From an uncultured Ruaniaceae bacterium (GTDB taxonomy: Bacteria; Actinomycetota; Actinomycetes; Actinomycetales; Beutenbergiaceae), in assembly GCA_938004115.1 (NCBI GenBank), contig CALKWS010000032.1, forward strand, positions 1 to 12,414: 12,414 bases of DNA. The letters are read 5' to 3'. The translations under genes were made by a program, and so were the position numbers. Under the pieces are notes generated by a model. The model was given only the letters and a program-made list of their open reading frames with translations. It was not told the origin of the DNA and searched no databases. The number at the start of each line of letters is the position of its first letter. Position 1 is the stretch's first letter. Shown here piece by piece: positions 1-5,564 of this stretch.

Positions 1-106
1 CCTCGTCCAGGTCCGGGTGGCTCAGGGCGATCACCGCCCACGTTCCGTCCGGGTGGACGGCCGGGGTGGAGGGGGTGCGCAGCAGGCTGAGATGGTCAGG
101 ACGCAT
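1..106 (-). CDS. S9 family (prolyl oligopeptidase type) peptidase, N-terminal fragment
   Basis: Only the first 35 codons are inside the window; the gene continues past the left edge on the minus strand. The translation begins MRPDHLSLLRTPSTPAVHPD and goes on with GTWAVIALSHPDLDE. This resembles the start of the beta-propeller of actinobacterial S9 peptidases (acylaminoacyl-peptidase or dipeptidyl-peptidase type), where a 'Lxxxx(T/S)PxVHPDG' stretch forms the first propeller strand. Such enzymes cut short peptides with a C-terminal Ser-Asp-His triad, which cannot be checked here. I see no Shine-Dalgarno sequence before the ATG. A TAGGCT -10-like box ends 8 bases upstream, so the mRNA is probably leaderless. 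The family call rests on a short N-terminus and is tentative. Confidence 0.6.
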   Translation of the reverse strand, partial: MRPDHLSLLRTPSTPAVHPDGTWAVIALSHPDLDE

Positions 107-114
107 GGTTGCCG

Positions 115-120
115 AGCCTA
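115..120 (-). promoter_or_regulatory. -10 element TAGGCT for leaderless transcription of the S9 peptidase
   Basis: Read on the minus strand, TAGGCT is followed by 8 bases and then the ATG at 106. That puts the expected transcription start at or next to the start codon. No convincing -35 box is visible. Leaderless mRNAs are common in actinobacteria, and the missing Shine-Dalgarno sequence agrees with this reading. Confidence 0.45.
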
Positions 121-136
121 CCGACGCCGGAGCGAT

Positions 137-148
137 GCGAGCGCTCGC
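137..148. repeat. Perfect 12-bp palindrome GCGAGCGCTCGC
   Basis: This self-complementary 12-mer lies 31 bases upstream of the peptidase start codon, near the expected -35 region. It could be a protein-binding site, but GC-rich palindromes of this size can arise by chance. Confidence 0.3.
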
Positions 149-184
149 CTCATGAGTTGGGATCGCTCGCCCCATCAGGCCGGT

Positions 185-217
185 CCGACGTCACTGGTCA
201 GGCCAGGCCGACGTCAC
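185..217. repeat. Direct repeat CCGACGTCAC x2 in the spacer between the PxpA-like gene and the S9 peptidase
   Basis: The 10-mer CCGACGTCAC occurs at 185-194 and again at 208-217, a 23-base period, or roughly two helical turns. Each copy contains the palindrome GACGTC. The pair lies just after the stop of the PxpA-like gene and about 80-110 bases upstream of the peptidase start, so it could be a tandem operator for the peptidase. The rest of the 107-234 spacer shows no gene. Confidence 0.35.
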
Positions 218-234
218 GGGGCCGGCATGGACAG

Positions 235-999
235 TCAGGGAACTGACATGGGCGCCACGCGGATGCCGGCGGCACGCAGGTCGGCCACCATCCGGGCCGC
301 CACGTCGGCGGCGTCGGGGCCGTCGCTACGCACGCAGAGCGTCGCCGGGCGCACCGTGATCTGCTTCCCGCCGGCGGAGCGCACCGCATGGTCACGCACC
401 ATCGCCACCGCGCGTGCCGCGACCTGCGCCGGATCCCACTCCCGTTGCTTGTGCGCCGGGAGCAATCCACCCTCGTCGTCGTACTGCTGTTCCGGAAAGC
501 CCGCTGCGACCACCTGCAACCCCATCTGCGCGAACTTACGGGCGAAGCGGCGATCGAGCATGAACAATCGGGTGCCCTCCCCGAGTACTGCGGCCGTCGC
601 ACTCGCAACCGCCCTGGCCAATGCCAGGTCCTTCGACGCGATCACGTGTAGGTCCCGGTGCGGCTTGACGTGCGTGACGTGTCCGCCCTCAGCGTGCACG
701 AACGCGGCGACGGCACCGATCTGGTACATGCAATAGTCCTGCAGGTCGGTGGGCTGCACCGCCGTCGCGCCGCCTCCGGACACCGGTGAGTGCGGCAGCG
801 CGACATGCACGCCGACATCCAGCCCCTGGGCGAGCGCCGCCGTCACCGTGCGACGAACCGTGACCGGGTCCGCGGCCGAGGGTCCGGTCCCCACGTTCAC
901 CGAGGTGACGATCCGCATCATCGCCTCGTCGGCGGAACTGTGCCGCCCTCCCGAGAACTCCCCGATGTCACAGTTGACATCGACCCGAAGCGCGGTCAC
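235..999 (-). CDS. LamB/YcsF family (PxpA-like) protein with degenerate signature motifs
   Basis: The product has 254 residues, a normal length for the family. Its founder PxpA is one subunit of bacterial 5-oxoprolinase (ATP-dependent opening of pyroglutamate to glutamate) and works with PxpB and PxpC, neither of which is encoded nearby. Family features present are VDVNCDIGE (residues 6-14), MYQIGAVAAF (91-100), HVKPH (110-114) and a C-terminal TLCVRSDGPDA block (220-230). Usual signatures are altered: CGFHAGDP reads GTGPSAADP (37-45), AHPSYPD reads VHVALPHSP (64-72), and KPHGALYN reads KPHRDLHV (112-119). The GTG at 999 is chosen because homology begins right after it, AGGTG sits just upstream, and it overlaps the stop of a short upstream ORF. 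A longer in-frame extension to 1149 would cross the likely promoter, so I reject it. Membership is fairly sure; the 5-oxoprolinase reaction is not. Confidence 0.8.
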   Translation of the reverse strand: MTALRVDVNCDIGEFSGGRHSSADEAMMRIVTSVNVGTGPSAADPVTVRRTVTAALAQGLDVGVHVALPHSPVSGGGATAVQPTDLQDYCMYQIGAVAAFVHAEGGHVTHVKPHRDLHVIASKDLALARAVASATAAVLGEGTRLFMLDRRFARKFAQMGLQVVAAGFPEQQYDDEGGLLPAHKQREWDPAQVAARAVAMVRDHAVRSAGGKQITVRPATLCVRSDGPDAADVAARMVADLRAAGIRVAPMSVP

Positions 1000-1079
1000 G
1001 AGCCGGCACCTGCCGTCGTCGGCGGGCCGGCGGTGCCGGCGGGGTCGGCCTGCTTCAGGCCGGCGCGGGTGATCTGCAT
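996..1079 (-). CDS. Putative 27-residue upstream ORF coupled to the PxpA-like gene
   Basis: On the minus strand an ATG at 1079 opens a 27-codon frame starting MQITRAGLKQADPAGT. Its TGA (998-996) overlaps the GTG start of the PxpA-like gene as GTGA, the usual arrangement for translational coupling. A good Shine-Dalgarno sequence (CGGAG) sits 7 bases before the ATG. The predicted promoter would start the mRNA about 22 bases upstream of that ATG, so this would be the first ORF on the transcript. I do not recognise the peptide. It could be a regulatory leader, a small protein or a chance frame in GC-rich DNA. The combination of SD, position and overlap makes chance less likely. Confidence 0.4.
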   Translation of the reverse strand: MQITRAGLKQADPAGTAGPPTTAGAGS

Positions 1080-1108
1080 CTGCAAACTCCGTCGGGTCGA
1101 CGTCGCAC

Positions 1109-1136
1109 AGCCTATTCATCAAAGGTTGGACGTCAA
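1109..1136 (-). promoter_or_regulatory. Sigma70-type promoter for the PxpA-like transcript
   Basis: On the minus strand there is a -35 box TTGACG (1136-1131), a 16-base spacer and a -10 box TAGGCT (1114-1109). Transcription should start near 1102, giving a leader of about 100 bases to the GTG at 999 and about 22 bases to the upstream ORF. It lies in the spacer shared with the divergent gntR gene, about 50 bases from the gntR start, so binding there could affect both genes. Confidence 0.55.
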
Positions 1137-1171
1137 TGGTTCCCAGCATTGGTTCCGCCCAGAATGATCAT
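1137..1171. promoter_or_regulatory. Candidate GntR operator region (TGGTTCC repeat and ATGATCAT palindrome)
   Basis: TGGTTCC occurs at 1137-1143 and 1150-1156, a 13-base period. The 8-bp palindrome ATGATCAT lies at 1164-1171. Both sit between the -35 box of the PxpA-like promoter and the gntR start. FCD-type GntR proteins usually bind short dyads in their own divergent spacer, so this is the natural place for one. Which of these elements is the site cannot be settled by eye. Confidence 0.3.
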
Positions 1172-1184
1172 GAACAATAGGACG

Positions 1185-1922
1185 ATGAGCGATGCGGCCC
1201 ATTCCTTCACACCGAAACGGATCGACAGGCGCGGTGCGGCCGAGGTGATTGCGGAGCAACTCTACGAACGCATCGCCAGTGGGCGGTGGCAGCCCGGTGA
1301 CCGGATTCCCGCGGAGTGGGAACTGGCCGAAGGGTACGGGGTGAGTCGTGGCACGGTACGCGAAGCCCTGCGAATTTTGGCCTCCCGGAGCCTGGTGCGC
1401 TCGGTGCGCGGGGCGCAGGGCGGCACCTTCGTGATCGCGCCCCCGGCGGACGTGATCTCGGCCCAGTTCGGGGACTTCATCGTCTTGCAACTTCGCACCG
1501 GTGGGTTGGCGCCCGCCGAGGTCGACGAGGCACGCCGGATCCTGGAGCGGGAGTGTGTGCGGCTGGCTGCCCAGCGCCGCTCCGAGGAGGACCTGCGGGC
1601 CATCGAGGCACCGATCGCGCGGGTGGAGGCCGATCCGCAGATGCCCTCCGATGAGTGGTTGGCGGCGGACGTGGAACTGCACACCGCGATCGCCGGTGCC
1701 TCGGACAACGCCGTCCTGGAAGTCGCGATGACGGCGGTACACGCGGCGCGCCCGCGCACCGGCCCGCCCCTGCGCGCCGTCCCGGATCGAGACGTCGTGG
1801 ACCCGCAGACCGTGGGGACCCGGCAACGGGCGATCCTGGAGGCCATCCGCCGGCAGGACCCCGATGAGGCCGAACGGGCGCTGGAGGCCCACGCCGACTA
1901 CCTGGACTCGTTGACCGCCTGA
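1185..1922 (+). CDS. GntR family transcriptional regulator, FadR subfamily (FCD domain)
   Basis: The product has 245 residues. A winged helix-turn-helix covers roughly residues 17-83, including AEQLYERIASGRWQPGDRIP, the recognition part VSRGTVREALRILASRSLV, and the wing VRGAQGGTFV. An all-helical FCD ligand domain follows (about 110-243). FCD domains often bind a metal through one Asp and three His. Here D162 and H166 (ADVELH) and H236 are present, but the position usually His in 'eHraileAi' is Gln (Q214, RQRAILEAI). The start is uncertain: in-frame ATGs lie at 1164, 1170 and 1185 and a TTG at 1149. I take 1185 because homology needs nothing upstream; AGGA is only 2 bases away, so translation may be leaderless. 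It is divergent from the PxpA-like gene, which it probably represses until an organic-acid-type ligand appears. Confidence 0.85.
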   Translation: MSDAAHSFTPKRIDRRGAAEVIAEQLYERIASGRWQPGDRIPAEWELAEGYGVSRGTVREALRILASRSLVRSVRGAQGGTFVIAPPADVISAQFGDFIVLQLRTGGLAPAEVDEARRILERECVRLAAQRRSEEDLRAIEAPIARVEADPQMPSDEWLAADVELHTAIAGASDNAVLEVAMTAVHAARPRTGPPLRAVPDRDVVDPQTVGTRQRAILEAIRRQDPDEAERALEAHADYLDSLTA

Positions 1923-1925
1923 GGG

Positions 1926-1943
1926 GGCGTGGCCGGGCACGCC
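1926..1943 (+). terminator. Hairpin just after gntR, possible terminator
   Basis: GGCGTG (1926-1931) pairs with CACGCC (1938-1943) around a 6-base loop, beginning 4 bases after the gntR stop. There is no T-run, as is common for actinobacterial terminators, so strength is uncertain. Confidence 0.35.
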
Positions 1944-2023
1944 AGGCGGGCGTCGGACCCCGAACCTACCCCGGCAGGCGGATCTCCCCCGCGAGACGGA
2001 GGCCGGAGCCGGACCCCGCGGAC

Positions 2024-2029
2024 TACGGT
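2024..2029 (+). promoter_or_regulatory. -10 element TACGGT for leaderless transcription of the histidine kinase gene
   Basis: TACGGT is followed by 7 bases (TGACACC) and then the ATG at 2037. This is the spacing expected when transcription starts at the start codon. There is no Shine-Dalgarno sequence before that ATG. A -35 box is not evident. The 1923-2036 spacer otherwise holds only the post-gntR hairpin. Confidence 0.5.
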
Positions 2030-2036
2030 TGACACC

Positions 2037-3548
2037 ATGAGCGCGCCCGCCCCGACCCAACCGCCCGCGCCCGCGGGCGGCGGTTCCGCGGCGGCTCCGG
2101 GCGCGCACACTGCCCCCGGTACCCTCGGGAGCACCACTACGCCGACCTCCTGGCAGCGACCCGCCCCCACCTCGGCCCAGCAGCGTTCCGACGCGCTCGG
2201 CGCGGCCGCGCTCTTCGCCGGCGGCGTGCTAGCGCTGGTGCTGCAACGGGCGGCGGAACTGTTCCCGGAACCGGCCGGCCCGGTCACCTCGGTGCTGCTC
2301 CTGGCCGCGATCATGCTCCCGCTGGCGTGGCGCCGCCGCTACCCCGCCGCGGTGCTCGCGGTGGTCACGGTGGCGTTCATCGTGGCCGGGGAACTGGCCG
2401 TCACCGAGACGATCGTCACGAACATCGCCTACTTCGTGGCGCTCTACACCGCCGGCGCGTGGATCTCCGACCGGCGCAAGTCCCTCGTGGTGCGCCTCGT
2501 CGTGGTCGACGTGATGCTCATCTGGCTGCTGGTGACGTTCTTCCGGGTGGCCACCGACCCGCCGGACGGGGAGCAGGTGGCCATCGGCCCGGGCACGCTC
2601 AGCCCGCTGGCGGCGTACATGCTGCTGCAGGTGGTTATCAACGCCATGTACTTCGCCGGGGCGATCTGGTTCGGCAACCACGCCTGGCGGGCCGCGCGTG
2701 ACCGGCACCTGCTGGTGCAACGCGCCCAGGAACTGCAGGCCGAACGCGCCCTGGTGGAGGCCCAGGCCGTAACCATCGAACGGATGCGCCTGGCCCGGGA
2801 ACTGCATGACGCCGTTGCCCATCACGTGTCGCTGATGGGGGTGCAGGCCGCCGCCGCACGCACGCTGCTGAACCAGGACCCCGAACGGGCAGCGGTCGCG
2901 CTGGAACGAGTGGAGCAGGCCGCGCGGGAGGCGATCGATGAACTGCACTCGCTGCTCGGCACCCTGCGCGATGATCCCGAGATCGGCGCCGAGGCCGTGG
3001 GATCCCTGGGCGTGGACCGCATCCCCGCGCTGGTGGAGGACGCCCGCGCGGCCGGGTTGGACGTGTCCTACCAGGTGATCGGCGACCCCGTGCCGCTGCG
3101 GCCGCTGGCGTCGTTGAACCTCTTCCGGATCACCCAGGAAGCGCTCACCAACGCCCGTAAGCACGCCGGCGCCGGTGCCCGGGTGGACGCCCGCCTGCGG
3201 TACCTCCCCGATGCGGTCGAGGTGGAGATCGCCGACGACGGGGCCGGACGACGGCGACGCCCGGCGCGCGAGGACGCCGGCGGGTTGGGGCTGGTGGGTA
3301 TGCGCGAACGGGTCGCCACCGACGGCGGGACGTTGCATGCCGCGCCCCGCCGCGACGGCGGCTTCCTGGTGCGCGCCCACATCCCGCTGAGCGGACACGA
3401 CGACGGGGCGCGCCACGGCGAACAGCGGTACGACGACGAGCCGGGCCGCGGCGAACAGCGGTACGACGACGGCGAACGCGGGCTGCGGGGCCGGCACCCC
3501 GATCCGCAGGGCCGCGGGGATGAGGCCCCTGGCAGGGAGGACGGATGA
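2037..3548 (+). CDS. Membrane sensor histidine kinase, HisKA_3 (NarL-partner) type
   Basis: The product has 503 residues. A Pro/Ala-rich cytoplasmic N-terminus (1-50) is followed by five or six hydrophobic segments (about 53-73, 83-98, 101-122, 127-143, 150-170, 188-212) with only short loops, so the signal is probably sensed in or at the membrane. A coiled segment (215-250) leads to the phosphoacceptor box LARELHDAVAHHVS with H257. The ATP-binding domain shows the N-box ITQEALTNARKHA (365-377, N372), DDGAG (400-404) and GGLGLVGMRERV (415-426). After the kinase core (about 450) comes a charged, low-complexity tail of about 50 residues with two GEQRYDD repeats. The ATG at 2037 fits a leaderless promoter. 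The stop overlaps the regulator's ATG as ATGA, so the two are surely partners. The signal is unknown; control of the adjacent ABC exporter is a reasonable inference. Confidence 0.9.
   Translation: MSAPAPTQPPAPAGGGSAAAPGAHTAPGTLGSTTTPTSWQRPAPTSAQQRSDALGAAALFAGGVLALVLQRAAELFPEPAGPVTSVLLLAAIMLPLAWRRRYPAAVLAVVTVAFIVAGELAVTETIVTNIAYFVALYTAGAWISDRRKSLVVRLVVVDVMLIWLLVTFFRVATDPPDGEQVAIGPGTLSPLAAYMLLQVVINAMYFAGAIWFGNHAWRAARDRHLLVQRAQELQAERALVEAQAVTIERMRLARELHDAVAHHVSLMGVQAAAARTLLNQDPERAAVALERVEQAAREAIDELHSLLGTLRDDPEIGAEAVGSLGVDRIPALVEDARAAGLDVSYQVIGDPVPLRPLASLNLFRITQEALTNARKHAGAGARVDARLRYLPDAVEVEIADDGAGRRRRPAREDAGGLGLVGMRERVATDGGTLHAAPRRDGGFLVRAHIPLSGHDDGARHGEQRYDDEPGRGEQRYDDGERGLRGRHPDPQGRGDEAPGREDG
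3416..3471 (+). repeat. Two 23-bp direct repeats in the kinase C-terminal tail
   Basis: An identical 23-base unit lies at 3416-3438 and 3449-3471, a period of 33 bases or 11 codons. In protein it gives GEQRYDD twice in a hydrophilic tail beyond the ATPase domain. Because the period is a multiple of three, recombination between copies would change tail length without breaking the frame. Confidence 0.8.
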
Positions 3549-4423
3549 GCACCGAGGTCCCCCGCCAGGTGGAACCCGAGGACCCGGTCCGGGTGGTGCT
3601 GGTGGACGATCAACCGTTGCTCCGGGAGGGGATCGCCACGATCCTGCAGGCCCAACCGGACCTCGACGTGGTGGGCCAGGCCTCCTCCGGCGAGGAAGCC
3701 CTGGAGGTGGTGGCACGCACGCACCCCGATGTGGTGTGCATGGATGTGGAGATGCCGGGCATGAACGGTCTGGAGGCCACCCGCCGCCTCATCGCCGGCC
3801 GGCCGGACGGTCCGCGGGTGCTGGTGCTCACGACGTTCAACCGGGAGGACTACCTGCTCGAGGCGTTGCGCGCCGGCGCCAGCGCGTTCCTGCTGAAGAC
3901 CGCCCGTCCGGAGCAGTTGGCCGACGCCATCCGGTCGGTCGCCGCCGGGGACGCGCTGCTGTCGCCGGAGGTGACCCGCTCGATCATCGAACGCGCCGTG
4001 GCTGCGGGCGACCTCGTCCCGCGGACCACGCAGCCGGCCCCCACCACGCAGCCGGCCCCCACCACGCAGCCCGCGATGCAGCCCGGCCCCACCACACCAC
4101 CGTCCGCTGGTAGGCACGAGGGGAGCGACGACGTCGGCCCCCACCCGGGCGGTGACGAACTCGGCTCGTCCGTGGGCGCCGAACCTGCCCGGCGCGGGCA
4201 TACCGATGGAACGCTGCCGCCCGCCGCGGCGGGACTGACCGAACGGGAGCGGGACGTGCTCGCACTCGTGGCCCGCGGGATGTCCAACAGTGAGATCGCC
4301 GCCGAACTGGTGATCGGGCGGGCCACGGTGAAGACGCACGTCTCCAACGTGCTGATGAAACTCGACCTGCGGGACCGGGTCCAGGCCGTGGCCTACGCCT
4401 ACCAGCACGGCCTGGCGGACTGA
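3545..4423 (+). CDS. NarL/LuxR family response regulator with a long repeat-containing linker
   Basis: The product has 292 residues, against roughly 200-230 usual for the family. The receiver domain covers residues 15-135, with acidic pair D21/D22, phosphoacceptor D67 (VCMDVEMPG), the conserved Thr region LTTF (95-98) and K118 (FLLK). The DNA-binding helix-turn-helix covers about 229-290: LTERERDVLALVARGMSNSE then IAAELVIGRATVKTHVSNVL. The extra length is a linker (about 155-228) rich in Thr, Gln, Pro and Gly, containing TTQPAP repeats. The ATG overlaps the kinase stop (ATGA) and has a GGGAGG Shine-Dalgarno sequence 4 bases before it. When phosphorylated by the upstream kinase it should dimerise and bind DNA. 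The first candidate target is the ABC exporter promoter just downstream. Confidence 0.92.
   Translation: MSTEVPRQVEPEDPVRVVLVDDQPLLREGIATILQAQPDLDVVGQASSGEEALEVVARTHPDVVCMDVEMPGMNGLEATRRLIAGRPDGPRVLVLTTFNREDYLLEALRAGASAFLLKTARPEQLADAIRSVAAGDALLSPEVTRSIIERAVAAGDLVPRTTQPAPTTQPAPTTQPAMQPGPTTPPSAGRHEGSDDVGPHPGGDELGSSVGAEPARRGHTDGTLPPAAAGLTERERDVLALVARGMSNSEIAAELVIGRATVKTHVSNVLMKLDLRDRVQAVAYAYQHGLAD
4025..4074 (+). repeat. 18-bp tandem repeat encoding TTQPAP in the regulator linker
   Basis: The 18-base unit ACCACGCAGCCGGCCCCC occurs at 4025-4042 and 4043-4060 without change, followed by a partial third copy (4061-4074). It encodes TTQPAP, TTQPAP, TTQPA. The period is six codons, so copy-number change would keep the reading frame and alter the distance between receiver and DNA-binding domains. 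Confidence 0.9.
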
Positions 4424-4444
4424 GGCCACAGTTCCTCCCCACCC

Positions 4445-4460
4445 CCGGCCGCCTGGCCGG
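4445..4460 (+). terminator. Hairpin after the response regulator, possible terminator
   Basis: CCGGCC (4445-4450) pairs with GGCCGG (4455-4460) around a 4-base loop, 21 bases after the regulator stop. No T-run follows. It may end the kinase-regulator transcript or only reduce read-through into the ABC genes. Confidence 0.4.
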
Positions 4461-4539
4461 CCGAGGCCGCAGCCCTTGCGCCTGTCTCCGCCGCGGAGCC
4501 TCATCCGCGCCCGCCTGCCCCACGCCGTCTCCCCCGCCC

Positions 4540-4560
4540 GGCGGAGGGAAAAGATCCGCC
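4540..4560. promoter_or_regulatory. Inverted repeat GGCGGA-N9-TCCGCC, candidate response-regulator site
   Basis: GGCGGA (4540-4545) and TCCGCC (4555-4560) form a perfect 6+6 dyad around an A/G-rich centre that stands out from the GC-rich surroundings. Its centre lies about 55 bases before the expected start of the ABC transcript, a position used by activators. The predicted -35 region nearby is poor, which suits an activator-dependent promoter. No experimental motif is known to me for this regulator. Confidence 0.4.
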
Positions 4561-4593
4561 TCGCGCCGGAAGCGCCCGGGGAGCCGGCACGCC

Positions 4594-4599
4594 TAGCGT
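4594..4599 (+). promoter_or_regulatory. -10 element TAGCGT before the ABC exporter genes
   Basis: TAGCGT matches the TAnnnT pattern of actinobacterial -10 boxes and lies 56 bases before the ATP-binding gene's ATG. This would put the transcript start near 4606. The -35 region (around 4571) has no good match. The remaining part of the 4424-4655 spacer holds only the hairpin and inverted repeats listed separately. Confidence 0.4.
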
Positions 4600-4614
4600 C
4601 ATAGGTAGCAACGA

Positions 4615-4633
4615 CGAGCACACCCGGTGCTCG
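4615..4633. promoter_or_regulatory. Inverted repeat CGAGCAC-N5-GTGCTCG in the ABC gene leader
   Basis: A perfect 7+7 dyad with a 5-base centre lies between the predicted transcript start and the Shine-Dalgarno sequence of the ABC ATPase gene. As DNA it could be an operator downstream of the promoter. As RNA it would be a stable hairpin about 13 bases before the GAGGTGA ribosome site. The sequence cannot tell which. Confidence 0.45.
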
Positions 4634-4655
4634 CGACCGATGAACGAGGTGAAGC

Positions 4656-5564
4656 ATGTTGCAGGTCCAGGGAGTCGACCGGTTCTTCGGCGATCACCAG
4701 GTCCTCACGGACGTGACGTTCAACGTCGAGCGCGGCAAGTTGACCGGCTTCGTCGGCGGCAACGGCGCGGGGAAGACCACCACCATGCGGATCATCCTCG
4801 GGGTGCTCGGCGCCCACGGCGGCACGGTGTCCCTGGACGGGCAGGTGCTGGACGGGCGGGCCCGCCGCTCCTTCGGGTACATGCCCGAGGAACGCGGCCT
4901 GTACCCGAAGATGAAGGCTGCCGAGCAGTTGGCCTACCTGGCCCGCCTGCACGGGTACGACCGCGGCGAGGCCAACGACCGAGCCCGCGCCCTGCTGGAG
5001 CGACTCGGCCTGGGCGAACGGGCCGACGACACCCTGGAGTCACTGTCGCTGGGCAACCAGCAACGGGTGCAGATCGGTGCAGCGCTGGTGCACGACCCCC
5101 AGGTGCTGATCCTCGACGAGCCGTTCTCCGGCCTGGACCCGATGGCGGTGGAGGTGGTGCTCGGGGTCCTCACCGAACACGCCGAACGCGGTGTGCCGGT
5201 GCTGTTCTCCTCCCACCAGCTCGACGTGGTGGAACGGCTCAGTGACCGCCTGGTGATCATCGCCGGCGGGCAGATCCGCGCCAACGGGACCGCCGAGCAA
5301 CTGCGGGAGCGGCACGGGGTGCGCCGGCACCAGATCGTCACCGCACACGACGCCGGCTGGGTACGCCAGGTCCCCGGTGTGCGCCTGGTGGAACTGGACG
5401 GTGCCACCGCCGTGTTCGAGGGCGGCGACCAGGTGGCCCAGCAGGTGCTGGCCCGCGCCATACAGCAGGACACCGTGCTCAGTTTCGGCCCGGTGCACGC
5501 CTCACTCAGCGAGATCTTCAAGGACATCGTCATCGACGAAGAACCACAGGAGGAAGCGGCATGA
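4656..5564 (+). CDS. ABC transporter ATP-binding protein (NatA-like exporter family)
   Basis: The product has 302 residues and would be the cytoplasmic ATPase that powers the permease encoded next. Visible motifs are Walker A GGNGAGKT (34-41), the Q-loop region YMPEERGLYPKM (75-86), signature LSLGNQQRVQ (130-139, a common variant of LSGGQ in this family), Walker B LILDEP (151-156), D-loop SGLD (158-161) and H-loop H187 (SSHQLD). The C-terminal 80 residues form the accessory region (DUF4162-like) typical of exporters that pair with NatB/YhaP permeases. The ATG at 4656 has GAGGTGA placed 4-5 bases upstream. The stop overlaps the permease ATG (ATGA). Substrate is unknown: relatives export sodium, antibiotics or peptides. 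Its place after a two-component system suggests stress- or drug-induced expression. Confidence 0.92.
   Translation: MLQVQGVDRFFGDHQVLTDVTFNVERGKLTGFVGGNGAGKTTTMRIILGVLGAHGGTVSLDGQVLDGRARRSFGYMPEERGLYPKMKAAEQLAYLARLHGYDRGEANDRARALLERLGLGERADDTLESLSLGNQQRVQIGAALVHDPQVLILDEPFSGLDPMAVEVVLGVLTEHAERGVPVLFSSHQLDVVERLSDRLVIIAGGQIRANGTAEQLRERHGVRRHQIVTAHDAGWVRQVPGVRLVELDGATAVFEGGDQVAQQVLARAIQQDTVLSFGPVHASLSEIFKDIVIDEEPQEEAA

Noticed and set aside
17..736. 239-codon plus-strand frame over the left end
   Set aside because: It runs opposite both the peptidase start and the PxpA-like gene, whose protein is recognisable; its composition is Arg/Ala/Ser-rich without a domain.
1000..1149. N-terminal extension of the PxpA-like protein to 304 residues
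   Set aside because: Similarity starts at residue 6 after the GTG at 999, and the extension overlaps the -35 and -10 boxes and a separate short ORF with a better ribosome site.
2229..3716. Long minus-strand frame opposite the histidine kinase
   Set aside because: It mirrors the kinase codons, has no start signal or recognisable domain, and the plus-strand kinase is certain.
3068..4657. 529-codon minus-strand frame opposite the kinase and response regulator
   Set aside because: Low-complexity Arg/Gly/His composition, spans two real genes and their junction, no domain.
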